Shown: piece by piece, positions 32,421-46,029 of the stretch
How the letters are laid out: each line of letters starts with the position of its first letter
Position numbering within the stretch: the stretch's first letter is position 1
NCBI RefSeq assembly: GCF_029873635.1
Contig: NC_080422.1
Coordinates: 16,336,049-16,400,048, forward strand
DNA: 64,000 nucleotides
Direction: 5' to 3'
Origin: Malania oleifera
Lineage: Eukaryota; Streptophyta; Magnoliopsida; Santalales; Ximeniaceae
Notes under the pieces: model-generated
The model's database searches: none
What the model was told of the DNA's origin: nothing
What the model saw: only the letters and a program-made list of their open reading frames with translations
Position numbers and translations under genes: made by a program

Positions 32421-33560
32421 TATGGGATTGCATGAAATGCTTCAGCTTATCAATAGCGAAGAAGAGTGCCAGACATATTTTTCAATGGGCGAGTAACTTA
32501 GCTCTGGACCAGCGAGCGTCCTGCTTAGGTAGTAAAGTACTACCTCCTTTCCTGGCTTATTTTCTTGGGCAAGTAAAGTTCCTAAGGATCTTTCTTGTAC
32601 AGCGATGTAAAGAATCAATGACTTTCCTTGGATGGGTGCACCTAAGATTGATGGATTTAAGAGGTAGTCTTTTATGTTTTAGAAAGCTTTAGTGCATGCC
32701 TTGTTCTACTCGAAGTCAACTCCTTTTTTCATCAATTGGTTAAAGGGTTGACATCATCCTACCAGATTGGAGATGAAGTGTCAGATGTACGCTAACCTTC
32801 CTTGAAGACTTCGCAACTCTCTCAAATTCTTGGGCTCTGACATTTTTTTCATGGCATCGATATTTGATTGGTCAACTTTGATGCCGCAATGGCGTACAAT
32901 AAAGTCGAGAAACTTGCCAAATGTGACGTAGAATGTGCATTTAAGTAGATTCATCTTTAACTGGTACTTTCAAATCCTATCGAACACCAATTAAAGATCT
33001 TGCAGGTGCTCATTACACTTCTTTGTCTTCACGACGAGGTCATCGACGTAGTATTCCACCTTCTCATGGAGTAGGTCATCAAAGATATTTTTCATAGCAC
33101 GCTGGTAAGTAGCACCAGCATTCTTTAGCTCAAAGGGCATCACTTTGTAACAATAAATCCCTTTTGGCATGCAGAAGGCTGTGAATTCTTCGTCCTCTAG
33201 GGCCATCCTTATTTGATTATAACCGGAGGACCTATCCATGAAAGACAATGCTTCGTGACCAGTAGTTGCATCCACTGTGATTTATGTTATGGGTAGGGGA
33301 AATAACCTTTTGGACATGCTTGGTTGAGATCCCTGAAGTTAACGCAAACTCGGAATTGTCCATTCTTCTTTCGGACAAGCACTATGTTTGCAATCCACGT
33401 CAAATATGTGACTTCTCGAATGAAACCTGCATTGATTAGGTTGTTTACTTTTTCTTCGAGTTTTGGGATAAGCTTGGGGAAGAATCGGCACTAGGGTTGC
33501 TTCATTGGTCGAGAGCCATTCTTTGTAGCCAAATGAAGCATCGCAACCCTTGGGTCAAGG
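32421..33560 (-). pseudogene. Reverse transcriptase of Tat element
   Basis: The open part 32991-33275 carries LSFMDRSSGYNQIRMALED, CYKVMPFELKNAGATYQRAM and the catalytic YYVDDLVVKTK (33039-33053). Broken frames on both sides continue the palm and thumb. Stops elsewhere inactivate it. Confidence 0.85.
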
Positions 33561-34609
33561 CCAAGCATCTCCTTGTAACTTCATGCAAATACATCCTTGT
33601 ATTGACTAAGTACATAATTGTACTCTTCTTCTTGTTTGAGTAAGGCACTTATGAAAGTAGATCAAGGATCCTCTAGAGTGCCGAGGTTGACTTCTTTAAG
33701 CTCTTCAATGGTGGCTCTAGCTCTAGAGGAGTGTCCTCAATTTCGTTGTTTAACAAATCGGGCTTAGTTACTAATTTTGATGTGGTATGACGTGTATGAG
33801 GACTCTTCCTCTCTTTCCTCATTGTTGTGACCACGCCTCTAAGCTTGGGTGTTGGTTTGTCCTTCATTTGTTGATGTTTATTTGATGTTGACTTCTGTGG
33901 TCATCCTATTCCTTCTCCAAAATGGAACTTTTTCACCAACTTCATGGTTATCTCCATGTTGGTTTGACAATGATGGTTTGCCTAACCTTTGGAAGACCAA
34001 CATTTTCCTTGTGCCTAAAATTCATTTGAACACAGATTTCTGAGGTATAAGATTTGGTCCTCTGATGCGTTCAAACATTGTCCCTCAAGGCTTTGATGAT
34101 TAGTGCTCTTTTGTCTCATTAAGCACTTGATTTTGTGCGAGATCAGGATCTCTAATGCGATCAAACACTGAACCGTGAGATGCTACTGCAGGGGAGTTTT
34201 CTTCTCCGTTGTCCACCCAAATCACGATGGCGCATATGTTCGTTGATTGCTTATTACTCTTTAATGTGATGCAAATAGGAGGCTTTTGTTGATAACCCAA
34301 ACCAGGCCAAGTCTTGGGAGGTTGAGCGACAACATCTTCGGTGCATGTTGCCGATAGTGGGCTTACTAGCTTTGGATTCTTGAAATCATGTCTAGCCTTG
34401 GGTAAAATTTTGTAGGCATTAGGGTCAAACCGTTCATTGGTTCTCCTATTCGGGAGTGCACCATGTTCGATTGCCCCCTTTGTTGGCTGGACGAATCCCT
34501 TTAATGGTTTGGTGGTCACCACTGAATCTATCTTTGGCATTGGTAGGGAGAGTGCATCCCTCATAACACGAATGTCTTTGGGTTTTAGACTGCCACATCT
34601 TTCCTCTAG

Positions 34610-35130
34610 CTAGGGATCAATATAGCAAAAACAAGATTCCTCCTTGTTGTATGGCTCATATTTCTTTAAGCTACTTCCAATTGTCGAAACCTCTGATGCG
34701 ATGACCTCGCAGTTGTCCATGTCTGTGTAGAATACTGCATTAGCTAGGTGGGCCTCAGCTTTAACGAATAGTTTCAAGTCAACATTGAATTTTTGGATGT
34801 CGTTCTTGTAGTACTTGAAACATCGATGTAGAATTGACAAAGAGATCCCATTTCCATGGATCCAGCGGTGGCCTAACAACATCTGGTATGTTGTTCGTGC
34901 ATCAATCACATGGAATAGGGTGTTGGATGTGAGGTCGATGATGGTAAGGTCTAGGCGAACCATGCCAGTCACTCGTTGACCCTTTTGATTGAAGCCTTGA
35001 ATCATCAATCGACTTTTGGATAGTTCATTGATGTTCATGCCAATCTCTTTCATGGTGGTTTTTAGGATTATGTTGACTGCGAATCCATCATCAATAAGGA
35101 TGTGGCTAATCCTCTATTCTTTGGCATACC
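34610..35130 (-). pseudogene. Aspartic protease of Tat element
   Basis: An active-site-like IDDGFAVNI (about 35085) is followed by LSKSRLMIQGFN, VIDARTTYQMLLGHRWIHGNG and a cysteine-containing tail, the Tat protease pattern. The usual Ser/Gly around the catalytic Asp is altered. Confidence 0.75.
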
Positions 35131-35689
35131 CTAAGACATACGAGGGTCGGTTATAGGGCTTTGACCCTAACAAAATATCTACGTTTGAAAATGCAATCAT
35201 TGAGTAACACGCTACACAGACTTGTTATTCCTAATTGTTGTGCGCCATCGCATCATTCTAGGTTCAAAGCCTTACAAACTCATGAAGAGTCAAGATGACT
35301 TGATTTTGTACCATCCCTTGAGATTGCATTAAGGAATGCAATTGGGAGTTGGCGAAGAGATATTGGAGAGTTTTTGATACCACATCTTCCACTAGGTTGC
35401 TTTTTCCATGTTGTCAACACTTAGGCTCTTCCTCGATGACGTTTATGGACATCATATGGACCATGACACTTTGGGTCTATGTGAAGAAGTCTTCAGGAAA
35501 TAAATCCATCAAGGTGATGGGAAAGGACCTTCCTTGAACCATTTCATCCTCATCCTTGGTTTTGATGTTTCGCACAACTATCATCTTGCGAGACTTATTT
35601 TTGGTTGAGGTGGATGAGATCTTCTTTTGTGTTGCTTCCTTCTTCGTGCTGATGGCCCTGCTAATATCCTCTTTGCTTGACATAGTCTT

Positions 35690-38255
35690 CTAGCCTTCAC
35701 AACAATCCATCCCTCCTCAGGCTCCTTGTGGATGGCTGAGTCTTTTAGCGAGTCTTATTGATCAAGCCTGGCATTGGTGTTGGGCCTCAAAGGGTGGACT
35801 TGAGCAGGGTGCGGCAAGGCTTGACTTCTCTTACCCTTTTTACTTTTCCTTGATTTTTTGATGAATGTGGACCATCCATCGCGATTTCATCCTCCAATTC
35901 TAATGAAGATGTCCAGACGTCAAGGTCGTTAGTCATGAGTTCATACAGAGTCAGGATATTTAGGTTATCATCCCGGGGCTTATCCGGTTAAGCGTTGAAT
36001 TCTTTGAAACCTTGGTATACTATGAATTGGGCACATATTGCCCCTTCAAGCAACTTGGGTCCTTCCTCTCTTATCTTGATGAGCTGCTTAGCTTGAGGAA
36101 GTGGTGTTTCATATGGCTCCCATTTCATCGTCGGGGTTCGTCACCTTTTTTTTGCTGTGTGGCAGTGTACCTTGGTGGCATTCCACATGTGTGAGACGTT
36201 TATAGGTTCCAAGGTTCCAAATTGAATAAACCATGGATCCTCCTTTGATGTAGTACTTTTTTGTGTAGGCCCAAATGGTTTGGTAGTGATGGTGACCTGA
36301 TTTGCCTCGGCCACGTCACCTTTGTCCAAGACAATCTTGTCCTAATTTTTTAGCCTCATGATCAGTTCTTTCAACGCGAAGTATTTCTCCATTGGATGGC
36401 TAACTATAAGATGATATTTGCAGAATTTTGGGTCTTTGACCCTATGCTTTTCATCAGGACACTTGGGCTCCGAAGGCTCTATGAGTTTGGCCTTCAAGAG
36501 CTAGTCCAAAATACCTAACATGTCGAAGTCCGAGAATGGATAGTTCTGTTGACCTTATGGGTCATACCCTATTTTGATAATGACAAGTACTCTGGTATTT
36601 AATGTCTATCTAGTTTGTGTGCAGGTTTATATTAGCAAATCAATTGATGGCACACAAAGTAAAACCTGAAGACCCTGAAGATTATTTATTGTTGTAATTT
36701 ATATTATTTGGGCCTGTAATAATTTATACCGGTCTGTAATAATCTCTGCATGTCATGCATGTAGGTAATTGTAAGCTCAAAATGACCGTAGAATGACCAT
36801 AGGGACCGAATGACCGTGGGGACTATCTTAAAACGGCCTCGGTAAAAACCCTAGTATGAACCTAGGTCCCAACACTCACACACATATCATATAATATACA
36901 GGAGTGTTAAATATGTGCTTAAAATGAATATTATTAGGGATCTTGTGAGAGCTCGGGCGACCGAACCCCTGGAGTTCAAAACTCCTCAGGCGCCCGAACT
37001 ATCGAGAAGTCAACAATTGATTTAGGCTCTCGGGCAACCAAACATATTTGTGCATACCTTCCCCGGGTGCCCGAACCCTTGAAAGGGAACTTTTCACCAA
37101 CTCGGACGACTGAACCTTCACGTTTAAATCAGACCCCAGGCGACCCAACACACAAGTTTGGGCTACCGAACCTATGACGAGGCACCCGAAATTACAAAGT
37201 AATGCTTTTTACTTTACTTCAAGCCACCAAACCTATGACCAAGCACCCAAAATTATGAAGCAATGTTTCTGACTTTACTTCGGGCCACCGAACTTGAACT
37301 CAGGAAACCGAACTGTTTTAAAAGTCTTTTATATATGTGTCTGTTCGGGCGACTGAACCAAGGTTCAACCACCCTAACCTCGCTGGGTTGAAATTAATTT
37401 AACTGAGGTAAAATTGAGTTAAGTTGGGTTAGTTGGTCTTTGCATTCCAAGCTCAACGCGCGCCATCTATTGATGTACTAGACAACTGGTTCCCTTTTTC
37501 TTTGCTTCGTATTGGTAACCTCCATCATGCTCACAATGCGTCGGGTGCTGAAGAATCTATTATGGAACTCTCTCTCAAGTTGTTCCCAACTGTCAATGGA
37601 TTCGGGTTCAAGATTGAAAAACCACTCGAATGCATTGTCCTTTAGAGATCTAACGAATTTTTTCACCAACAGATGATTGTATGTCCCCGCGTTGTTGCAA
37701 GTTTCGACGAAATGGGCTATGTGCTGCTGTGGATTACCTCTTCCATAAAATTGATGGAATTTGTGTTGTTGATAGCCCAATGGCATCCTTATCCACGTCA
37801 TCCTTTTCGAATAAGGCTTTACATAGGTTTTAGAGTCTTAGTTGAGCCCACCTTGTTGTAGTTTTATAGTGTTAGCTATCATATCCTGCAGTTGTTTGAC
37901 TGATAGCGATGCGACGGAGGTAGATGGCACGGCATACGCTGGTTCATCTTAAGGCTTTTCTGCCGTAGAAGTGTTCGCTAGCATGGCATGTGGAGCAAAA
38001 CCGAGAGGATACAGTTACTCTTTGTCGGATTCAGGATCAATTTGAGTTTTCCCTTTTAAGAAAGTGATCTATTGATCCTTGTATTCGAGGGCTTTAGCTA
38101 GCATCACTAGCTTGTTCTCCAACTCAACAATCATTTCATCTGTGTTTGCCGCATTTGTGGTCATTACTGTGATGTTAGCGTCGACAGATGATCCTGTGTG
38201 GAAGATTAGGGTGGATGGTTACGTTGCACCATCCTTGCTTAACCTAGTGGAGTGG
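35690..38255 (-). pseudogene. Gag of Tat element, interrupted by a copia LTR fragment
   Basis: The capsid core at 37478-37801 (MPLGYQQHKFHQF, LVKKFVRSLKDNAFEWF, LEREFHNRFF) matches the sister copy at 58678-59198. The C-terminal part resumes at about 36546 down to 35690 (NQVTITTKPFGPTQ, DPWFIQFGTLEPINVSH), matching 57919-58254. Compared with the sister copy, about 340 bp of gag (counterpart of 58305-58648) are replaced here by a copia LTR piece. Confidence 0.75.
36547..37436 (+). mobile_element. Truncated copia LTR replacing part of gag
   Basis: Starts TGTTGACCTTATGGGTCAT, the same start as the copia LTR at 57474 (reverse strand). It holds an array of GTTCGG/CGCCCGAAC-type motifs (about 36950-37370). 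It stops near 37430, before the 3' half of the LTR, and gag resumes out of register, so deletion accompanied or followed insertion. No TATA or primer site was seen in it. Confidence 0.7.
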
Positions 38256-38260
38256 TCTAG

Positions 38261-40494
38261 TGTAACGCCCCAGATAATAATATGCATGAAAGTGTAAAAA
38301 ATAATTTAATTAATTAATTAAAATTAAAATTAAAAAAAATTGAATTGATTAATTAATTTATTAAAATAATATATATAATGATTAGAATATATATATATAT
38401 ATATATATATAAGATTATATAATATAATAAAGTAAAGGTTATAATATTATATATATTACTTTAAGGAAGCTTGTCATTGAAGCTTTCCTACACATTTCAA
38501 AATGTGTTGTGCATCATCTCTCAGCATCTCTCTCCTGATCTCGGTCTCATCTCTCCCTCGTCTCTCTCTCCCACTCTCTTCAATTTCTCGACAAATTTTC
38601 TCCCGATTGAAAATCAGAAAATATCGTTGGACTCCATTCTCCGCCACTGACATTTCTACTAGAGAGGATTTGTCATAGGAGCGGTGTAAGTACCATTCCT
38701 GGGGTAAGGTAATCTTTCCCTATTTTCTTAATTTCTCCTTAAATCTTCAGTCAAATCGTCGATCGAGCACCACCACGAGGTCTTAGTTGCGATCGTCGTC
38801 ATTTTGGCTGGAGTAAATATTCAATTTGGGTTTCCTAAGCACCATTCCAAAGCAAGAGTAGGATTTGGGGAATTAAGTAAATTGGTCATATTTGAGGATA
38901 TAATTATTTATTTGAAATTTATGGGCCTAGGAAATATTAAAATAGTATTTTATTTAGGATTAATTTAATGGAATTAGGATTTTTGATTCAGGGTTCAGGT
39001 GAGCGTTGTAGGCATCAGTTCGGGATTCCTGTTGACGTAGTTCAAGAAACCAAGAAAGGGAATAAACTAAGTCAAAATTTTCATGGAAATACTTATTATT
39101 CTACAATATTTTATTTCAAAAATTATATATGATATAAAATTATGTTTGGAAAAATTACTGCTGTTTATAAGGAATGTTTATATATATATTATTAGGGAAA
39201 ATGGTTTAATTTTTGTGGCATGGGTATAAAATCTTATGATTTATGTGATGGAAAAATGTTATGTTTTCAAAACCTTCATGCTATTATTATTTTCAAGAAA
39301 TGGTTAAAACAGTACAAAAATTATATTTTTCGTAATTTATGTGAAATGGCGCAAGGGTCGTAATTTATAAAAATGGCGCAAGGGCCGTAATTTATGTGAA
39401 ATGGCGCGAGGGCCATAGTTTATATAAAATGGCGTAAGGGCCATTAATATATATGATATGATATGAAATGTCGACGCAAGGGCTGTAATGAAAGATATGT
39501 TATTTTTATGAAAATATTATTATGTTAGATATTATGGGGAAACGGTTATATTCAGCATATGAAATACAATATATGATATCAGAACCCGGATGGCTTAGTT
39601 TAGTTCAATTCAGCAGCACAGTACCATAGCTATATATGTATTCAGATTATATTAGTGCTACCACATGCCTCATGGGGCTATGGGAGATTGGCAGTTAATG
39701 TGGCCGCAGTGCAGAGTTGTAGACGTCCCCCTGGCAGTCCAGACTAGGGTGGGGCAGGCCCATCGTACTTACAAACTTATATTGATCTAACATGGTCGGC
39801 CAGCCAGTGCTAGGTCTCACCTTCGGGCCGCACAACCCAGTCATGTGGGGGTAATACATGGCATCAACAAGCTATCCATCCTGAGATTTATTTCACTTAT
39901 TATATAGTGATATAAGATGATTTACATGTACCGATATATAACATGATATGTATGCTACTTTCAAATATGTTTATTCAGTATTTATCAAACAAATTTCTCA
40001 GATATGATTTATGTACAGTATGTTCTTATGACACGTGGAATACTCATGTTACCACACACTGAATTAGTTTATTTCCCTTACTGAGAGGTGTCTCACCCCA
40101 GCTCTAAAACATTTCAGGGAATTTAGGTAGAGAATCGGATAATGCTCCGCAGCGTTAGTGGTCGCCCAATCTACCCTGCCAGAAGGGTAAGTCACTATGA
40201 TAGGGTCAGATGGATTTTTGGGTAGTGGCCTTAGGGAACTTTATGATCATTTTGGGATGTGTGTATAATTATGTGATGGGTTTGTAAAACTCTGGTATTG
40301 TATTTGGACGGTTGGTTTGTTATGTATATGATGTATATTTTCTGCTGCTAGGGTGTCAGTGATGTATGACAGGTTTTTTCCCCCGTACCCACGGGTCTGG
40401 GTGGATTATGTTTATGGTTATCATGATTATTGGCATGCTATTATGTGAAAAAAAAAGAATAAAGAATATATGGTAAATTATGCAAGTCGTTATA
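38261..40494 (+). repeat. 5' LTR of second Tekay-like element
   Basis: TGTAACGCCCC to GTCGTTATA, the expected terminal CGTTACA having mutated. It carries (AT)n near 38385-38411, CT-rich U3 to leader DNA, a four-copy tandem of about 35 bp around AAATGGCGCAAGGGCCGTAA (39345-39490), and CCGCACAACCCAGTCATGTG (about 39826). Confidence 0.9.
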
Positions 40495-40869
40495 GTTTGG
40501 TATCAGAGCCTAGGTTGCTAGGTTCTGTAGACTTTAGAGTGTAACGGAAACAATACCAGAGTATAGGAATGGATTTTGATGAGAGTAGGACATGGGTATA
40601 TTGAAATATAATTAAGTTATTTTTAGAGGATGAGATTGGGAATTTGGGATTCTATCTTGCGGCCTGGAGGCAGGAGTTCCGTGGTTGGTTCTGTGTTTTT
40701 CCTAGGGTGACGATTTTAGGAAAACCATAGATACTATCATTAGTTCTTGTTTTTAAGTGGTAGGATTAAATCCTAAATTGGGATTGAGGATGATAAAACG
40801 AATTTTCATAAAATATTATTTTTGGATCCTAGTTTGTTAAGTGTATTAGTGGTATTACGTAGTGTCACT

Positions 40870-41760
40870 CAATAGGTGATGGCAGAATTGACTAGGAGTT
40901 TAAAGGAACAAAGCTGCATGATTGAGCAGCTCATGCGTATGAAGCCCTGTCATTTTTTGGAGGGTCTGACCCATTAGTGGCTAAGAATTGGGTTCAAGAT
41001 ATTGAGGATATGTTGGCAGTGCTCCCTTGTATTGAGGAGCAAAAAGTGTCATTTGTTGCATTCAAGTTGACTAGGGAAGCAAATGCTAGTGGAGATCAGC
41101 AAGGCTAGTAGAAGAGCAGAGACCTAAGCCTGTAATGGTAACCTGGAGCCGCTTTAGGGAATTTTTCTTCAAGTGATACTTCCCCACTACTGTTAGAAAT
41201 GCAAAGGCGGCAGAGTTTTGTATTTGACGCAAGGACATATGACAGTACAGCAGCATACAGCTAGATTTATCGAGTTGTTCCGGTTTGCCCCACACTTAGT
41301 GCCAGATAAGGAAAGAAGGTGAAAAAGTTTGGGGAGGGCCTGAGTTAGGGATTTTATGAGTAGGTTGTAGGTTTCGTGGCCCAGAATTTTCAAAGATAGT
41401 TTATAGAGCCACAATGATTGAGAGTGGCCTATAGAGAGGTGCTGCGGCACAGAGTTAGAGGAAGTGGCCCGCGCCTCTAGATTTTCAGGTAAGGTTCAGC
41501 CGAGGGCTGTGGAGGAGGTATGATAGCAGAGGATGTCAGGTACTGGAGATGGGAGGTCGAGCGGTACAAGATAGACTGATGCCCCCTCCTTGTCCCAGAT
41601 GCTACAGGAGACACCCGGGAGAGTGCCGAGTGAGGGAGGTTGTCTGTTATCAGTGCTATCAGCCTAGACATATTTTGAGAAAATGTCAGGCACCTCCAGT
41701 GATAGTGGATGCTCCTCGATCATATAGAAGAGGCTATTGAGCACCTTGAGGTGGACAGCT
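40870..41760 (+). pseudogene. Gag with zinc knuckles, second Tekay-like element
   Basis: The frame is broken but reads the gag core in order. The best part is the Cys-rich end at 41587-41700 (CPRCYRRHPGECRV, CYQCYQPRHILRKCQAPP), the same double arrangement as in the element at 14588, here with all knuckle cysteines kept. Confidence 0.75.
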
Positions 41761-42590
41761 AATGAATACTGCTCTAGCGCAAGTTTATACACTGACGTCA
41801 GGAGATACTGAGGCGGCAGGAGACATGGTGACAGGTAGTAAAATTATAATTTCAGTTAAATTTATTGTTTTATGTGATTTAGAAGTAATGTGTTCATTTA
41901 TTTCTTGGGAATATATCAGACTGTGTAAGATGGGAAATTAATTGTTAGACATCAAATTATTTGTAGCCACACCAATAGGAATAATGGTAAAATGTAGAAG
42001 GGTGTTTAAGGATGGTCCAACAGATATTCAGGGAAGGATATTGTCTGCTGCTCTTGTAGTGCTTTATAGGCACTGGTTTATTTTGATCTTGGCAATGGAC
42101 TAGCTAGCTATTAGTTAGGCCAGTATTAATTATTATCGGAGAAAGGTAATGTTCAAACCAAGAGTACAGGAGTATAGATTTGTGGGGCCATGTGTGCATG
42201 CCAGACTACAGTTGTTATCCGCCATTCAGGTAAGGAGGTTGTTGTTGGAGGGTTGTCGGGGATTTCTGGATTGTGTAAAGGAGGTACCAAAAGGGGAGTT
42301 GAGATTAGAGGATATCCCAGTAGTGATGGATTTTCCTGATTTATTTTCCTAGGATTTGTCGGGACTACCTCCTAAACGTGAGGTAGAATTTGCTATTGAT
42401 CTAACTATGGGGACAGCGCCGATTTCGAAGGCACCATACAGAATGGCACCAGTAGAGTTAAAAGAGTTAAAGGAACAGTTACAGGAACTGTTGGATAAGG
42501 AGTTTATCAAGCCCAATGTGTCACCCTTGGTAGTGCCCGTATTGGTTATGAAAAAAAAAAAGATGGGTCGATGAGAACGTGTATCGACTA
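41761..42590 (+). pseudogene. Protease and start of RT, second Tekay-like element
   Basis: Protease is strongly decayed. 42149-42352 gives RRLLLEGCRGFLDCV and VVMDFPDLFS, and 42356-42574 gives [20 protein letters not shown] and [20 protein letters not shown], the start of gypsy RT. The reading breaks at about 42574 in an A-run and is lost after CIDY at 42590. Confidence 0.8.
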
Positions 42591-43915
42591 CATAATTTCA
42601 TATTTCCATAAGTCGGCCAAAATAGTGGAGACAGTGTAATCCTAAAATTAAGATGCCATAAGAATGTAAGATACAAAGTGGGCAATAATTTGACTTCTAT
42701 GTTCTGTGAAAATTCTTTATTCCCTGATAAGTGATGTTATCACCATAACCTGAAAACAAACCTGAGAATAAGATGTCATAGGCATCACATTACCAAGTAA
42801 CCTGAAGGATCTTGTGAATAACACCTAACCGAATCATCTTTAGCAACTTATCTAAAAGAAAAAAATCATAGTGATAATTGGACCTTGGCAATCTACCATC
42901 CAGAAGGAAAACCATACATGCCAGGACCTAAAGGTTTATCTTTTTGCTCTATCCTATGTGAATCCTACTTGGCAATGAGACACTAATTTAACCGCTTAGG
43001 CATTGGCTTGGTAGGGATTTGATTCGTATACAGCTTAATGTGAAATATTATATGGTGATCTGCAGTTGATTGTGGCTTTTGAAGTTATCTTCAGAATCTA
43101 ATCCTTCTACCATTAGCAACTCTCTAGTACAAATGAATAACACCATTTTCTTCCTGATTCATTTTACATAAGATTCATGCTGCCGGATAATGTCCTATCA
43201 CTGATCATAGCTAACTAAACAACTTTATTAGTATTGTATTCTATACCAAAAACTAAGACACGTGTTTATTATATATTTGGCCAGTCACTGGAGCAAGATT
43301 AGGGTTGGCTTGAGTCAATATACCAGGACTTAGATTTGCCATAATTGCAATCCTTGTTTTTCATTGAGAATATCTTCCAACTATATTTTAATATTCAACG
43401 TTTGCCAACATAGGCTAGAAGTGGAATCTTAAACCTATTGGAAGTAAGAAAAATCTAGGAACCCATTTGGTAAGAAAACAAGTACCTTGATTTAAAAGTG
43501 TAAGCATGTGCTTTAGTTCGATATTCAAAATAAATTGGGTGATTAGAATTTCAAAGAATGTTTAGAAGCTTATACAATTTTTATTCAAATGAATTACAAA
43601 GTTATGATGAGAGTTTGAAGTGCCTTTTGTACGTTTGATCTGATAGGCAAATTATTACACATTATGGTCAGAGATGTCCCAACAGATATGGTCCTTGATG
43701 AGTATGAATCATCATTGTAAGTTCTTTGTTTAAAGATGAGGCTAACCATTGAGGGTTAACTATTTATTACACACCTAGTTGATTGTCTTTAAAAGAAAAT
43801 AGTATTCAAAGATTCAAATGTAGTGAGGGTTTTCTTTCTAACTAATAAACTCTTATACTTGACATCCTGAGTGCTTGGGAAGGATAAAATTTGAGCACAT
43901 GTTTGGGGTTGTAGC
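42591..43915. other. Unassigned sequence inside gypsy element
   Basis: About 1.3 kb between the RT fragment ending at 42590 and the reversed solo LTR. It has no open frame above 60 residues and no motif that I recognise on either strand. By position it should be RT to integrase, but the texture does not resemble those domains. It could be a very old insertion or filler DNA. Confidence 0.4.
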
Positions 43916-45992
43916 TGTAACGACCTGCTACTTATATAACATTTTTTTTATTTCTATATATATATATATATAACATAAACACCATCTGTCTGATATACTA
44001 CTGAAATTATCACAGGCTCAAAGGAGCACTGAGGAAAAACTCTGTATGCCATACACCTCTAAGCAGTGATATACAAGAAACTGTAAACTGTCAAATACAC
44101 AATACCAAAAAACTATAATATTCTAAAGTATATTTACAACACAAATTACCCAGTGACAACCTCTCTATCTTGGAATCTATCCCAGCTCACTGGCACCAAA
44201 ACTATACCTACCCTCCCAACAAAGGCAGCGCAGGACAACCTCTACCCGTGAACCTGATCTGCTCGCCTAACTGGATCTCCTGAAAATAGTAAGTCACTAA
44301 GATGAGACAACGCTCAGTAAGAGGAAATATGCTATTACTAGTGTGTGGCGGCTGAGTTGCACATTTAATATAATGAAATAATACTGATATTGTAAAATGA
44401 GTAAGCTGATATACTAAACAAAACACATGACACATAGTTTAAAATACAACTATGTATCTGAGTTTACTATCTATACATACTACAAATATGATAATATAAC
44501 TGTTGCTGTGTGATATATCTGTACATAGGAACTTCTTCTATACCCTGGGATTCTGTACATCATGATATAACCCCTCATGATAGCGTTGTGCGGCCCATAG
44601 GTTGGACTTACACTGGTTGGCCTACCAGGCAAGTCAATCTATATCTATAACATCCACCAATCTAGCCCACTACAATCTCTCCGAGCAATATCCAAATCTA
44701 ACATTGTCTAACTGGCCACCTCAACCCAACTCACTGGGGAGACTGCAATATCTCCTGACTCAGTTAAACGGAATCCACATACTATTTGGAGTTATGTGGT
44801 TGCACTCTATCTGTAACAGCAACGATACCATGCTCTGTTGTATATATATCTGTCCGTAATTTCCACAGGGATCTGATACTATGCAATACTAGTATATATA
44901 CTAGTATATATATATCTTGTTACTTTTAACATGATTTCAAAACAACCATAACACTATAAATCTGAGCTGTAATATCTAAAATATCTGTAATATATGTCTG
45001 TAATATTTGTACTATCTATCATTAATATCTATAATATCTGTGTGTAATATCTGTCTATAATATCTGTCTTTAATATCTGTCTGAGTGTTATGGTTTAGAA
45101 ATCATGTTATTCTGAAAAATGCTATAAATTTTTCTTTCTGCTAATAAACTTGTATAACTGGATACCTGTAAAATTTCATAATCAGCATATTAAATTATAA
45201 CAAACTCAGGCCACACATATGTGCAATTAAAATCTCATGCTTCATTTCTGTAATTTCGCTCGAATAATAATAATCATGATATTCTGGAAAAATAAACTGA
45301 TCAACATACTTATAAATATACATATATAAACCTATGTATTACATTCTAAAAACTCTCTAGCATAGCATATTTCCCTTACCTAATTCATGAGAAGACCCTA
45401 CTGTATTCTGGCCCTACACCTGCAAGGTTCCCCACTCAACACCCTGAAAACTACATCTCCCAGAACAAAATATTAGTATTTCTTCATATACTACATTTCT
45501 TATAACTATGGGAAAGACAAATACTAAATAAAGTGTCTTACCCTGAGATTGGGATGGATTTCAAATCCTTTCCACCAACGATCCACTCCAGTAGATTTAC
45601 AGATAACTTTCCCAAAAGCATCGTGGTGGCCTCAAATCATCGATCCGATGAGAAACAGAGCCGGAATCGAAGAGAGAAGGGGAGAGGGTTGTTTTAGAGA
45701 GAGAGAGAGAGTGTGTGTCTTTTCACGCAATTTTCTGCTGTAAAATCCAGATTTTAGCTATTTATAACCCCGAATTCGTCAACGAGACACGTCATCTCAT
45801 CGATGAGTCCCTGAAGAAAGTTCGTCGACGAACATGAACCCCTTGTTGACGAATTTCATATTTCCAAAACCCCCCTCTTGTTATTTCCTCGTCGATGAGA
45901 CGTGTCCTCGTCAACAAGACCCTCACGTATTCTCATCGATGAATCCCCTATGTTCGTTGACAAAGCCCTGATTAATTTCCTAGGTTATTACA
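43916..45992 (-). mobile_element. Reverse-oriented solo LTR of palindrome-array gypsy family
   Basis: Ends TGTAACGACC and GGTTATTACA, flanked by GTAGC (43911-43915) and ATAGC (45993-45997), a 4-of-5 duplication. On the minus strand it has the palindrome array and a CTATAAATAGC TATA box (about 45755), then GGGCCGCACAACGC-type sequence near 44590, as in the LTRs at 19921 and 38261. No coding region, so a solo LTR. Short frames at 44208-44859 are not genes. Confidence 0.8.
45775..45965 (-). promoter_or_regulatory. TCGTCGACGA palindrome array in reversed solo LTR
   Basis: Eight variants near 45775, 45792, 45814, 45842, 45888, 45911, 45932 and 45952 (for example GTTCGTCGACGAAC, TCTCATCGATGAGTC) sit just upstream, on the minus strand, of the TATA box at about 45755. 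Site number and position equal those in the other two LTRs. Confidence 0.55.
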
Positions 45993-46029
45993 ATAGCAAT
46001 GATGGAAGAAACATATGAGTTAACGAATC

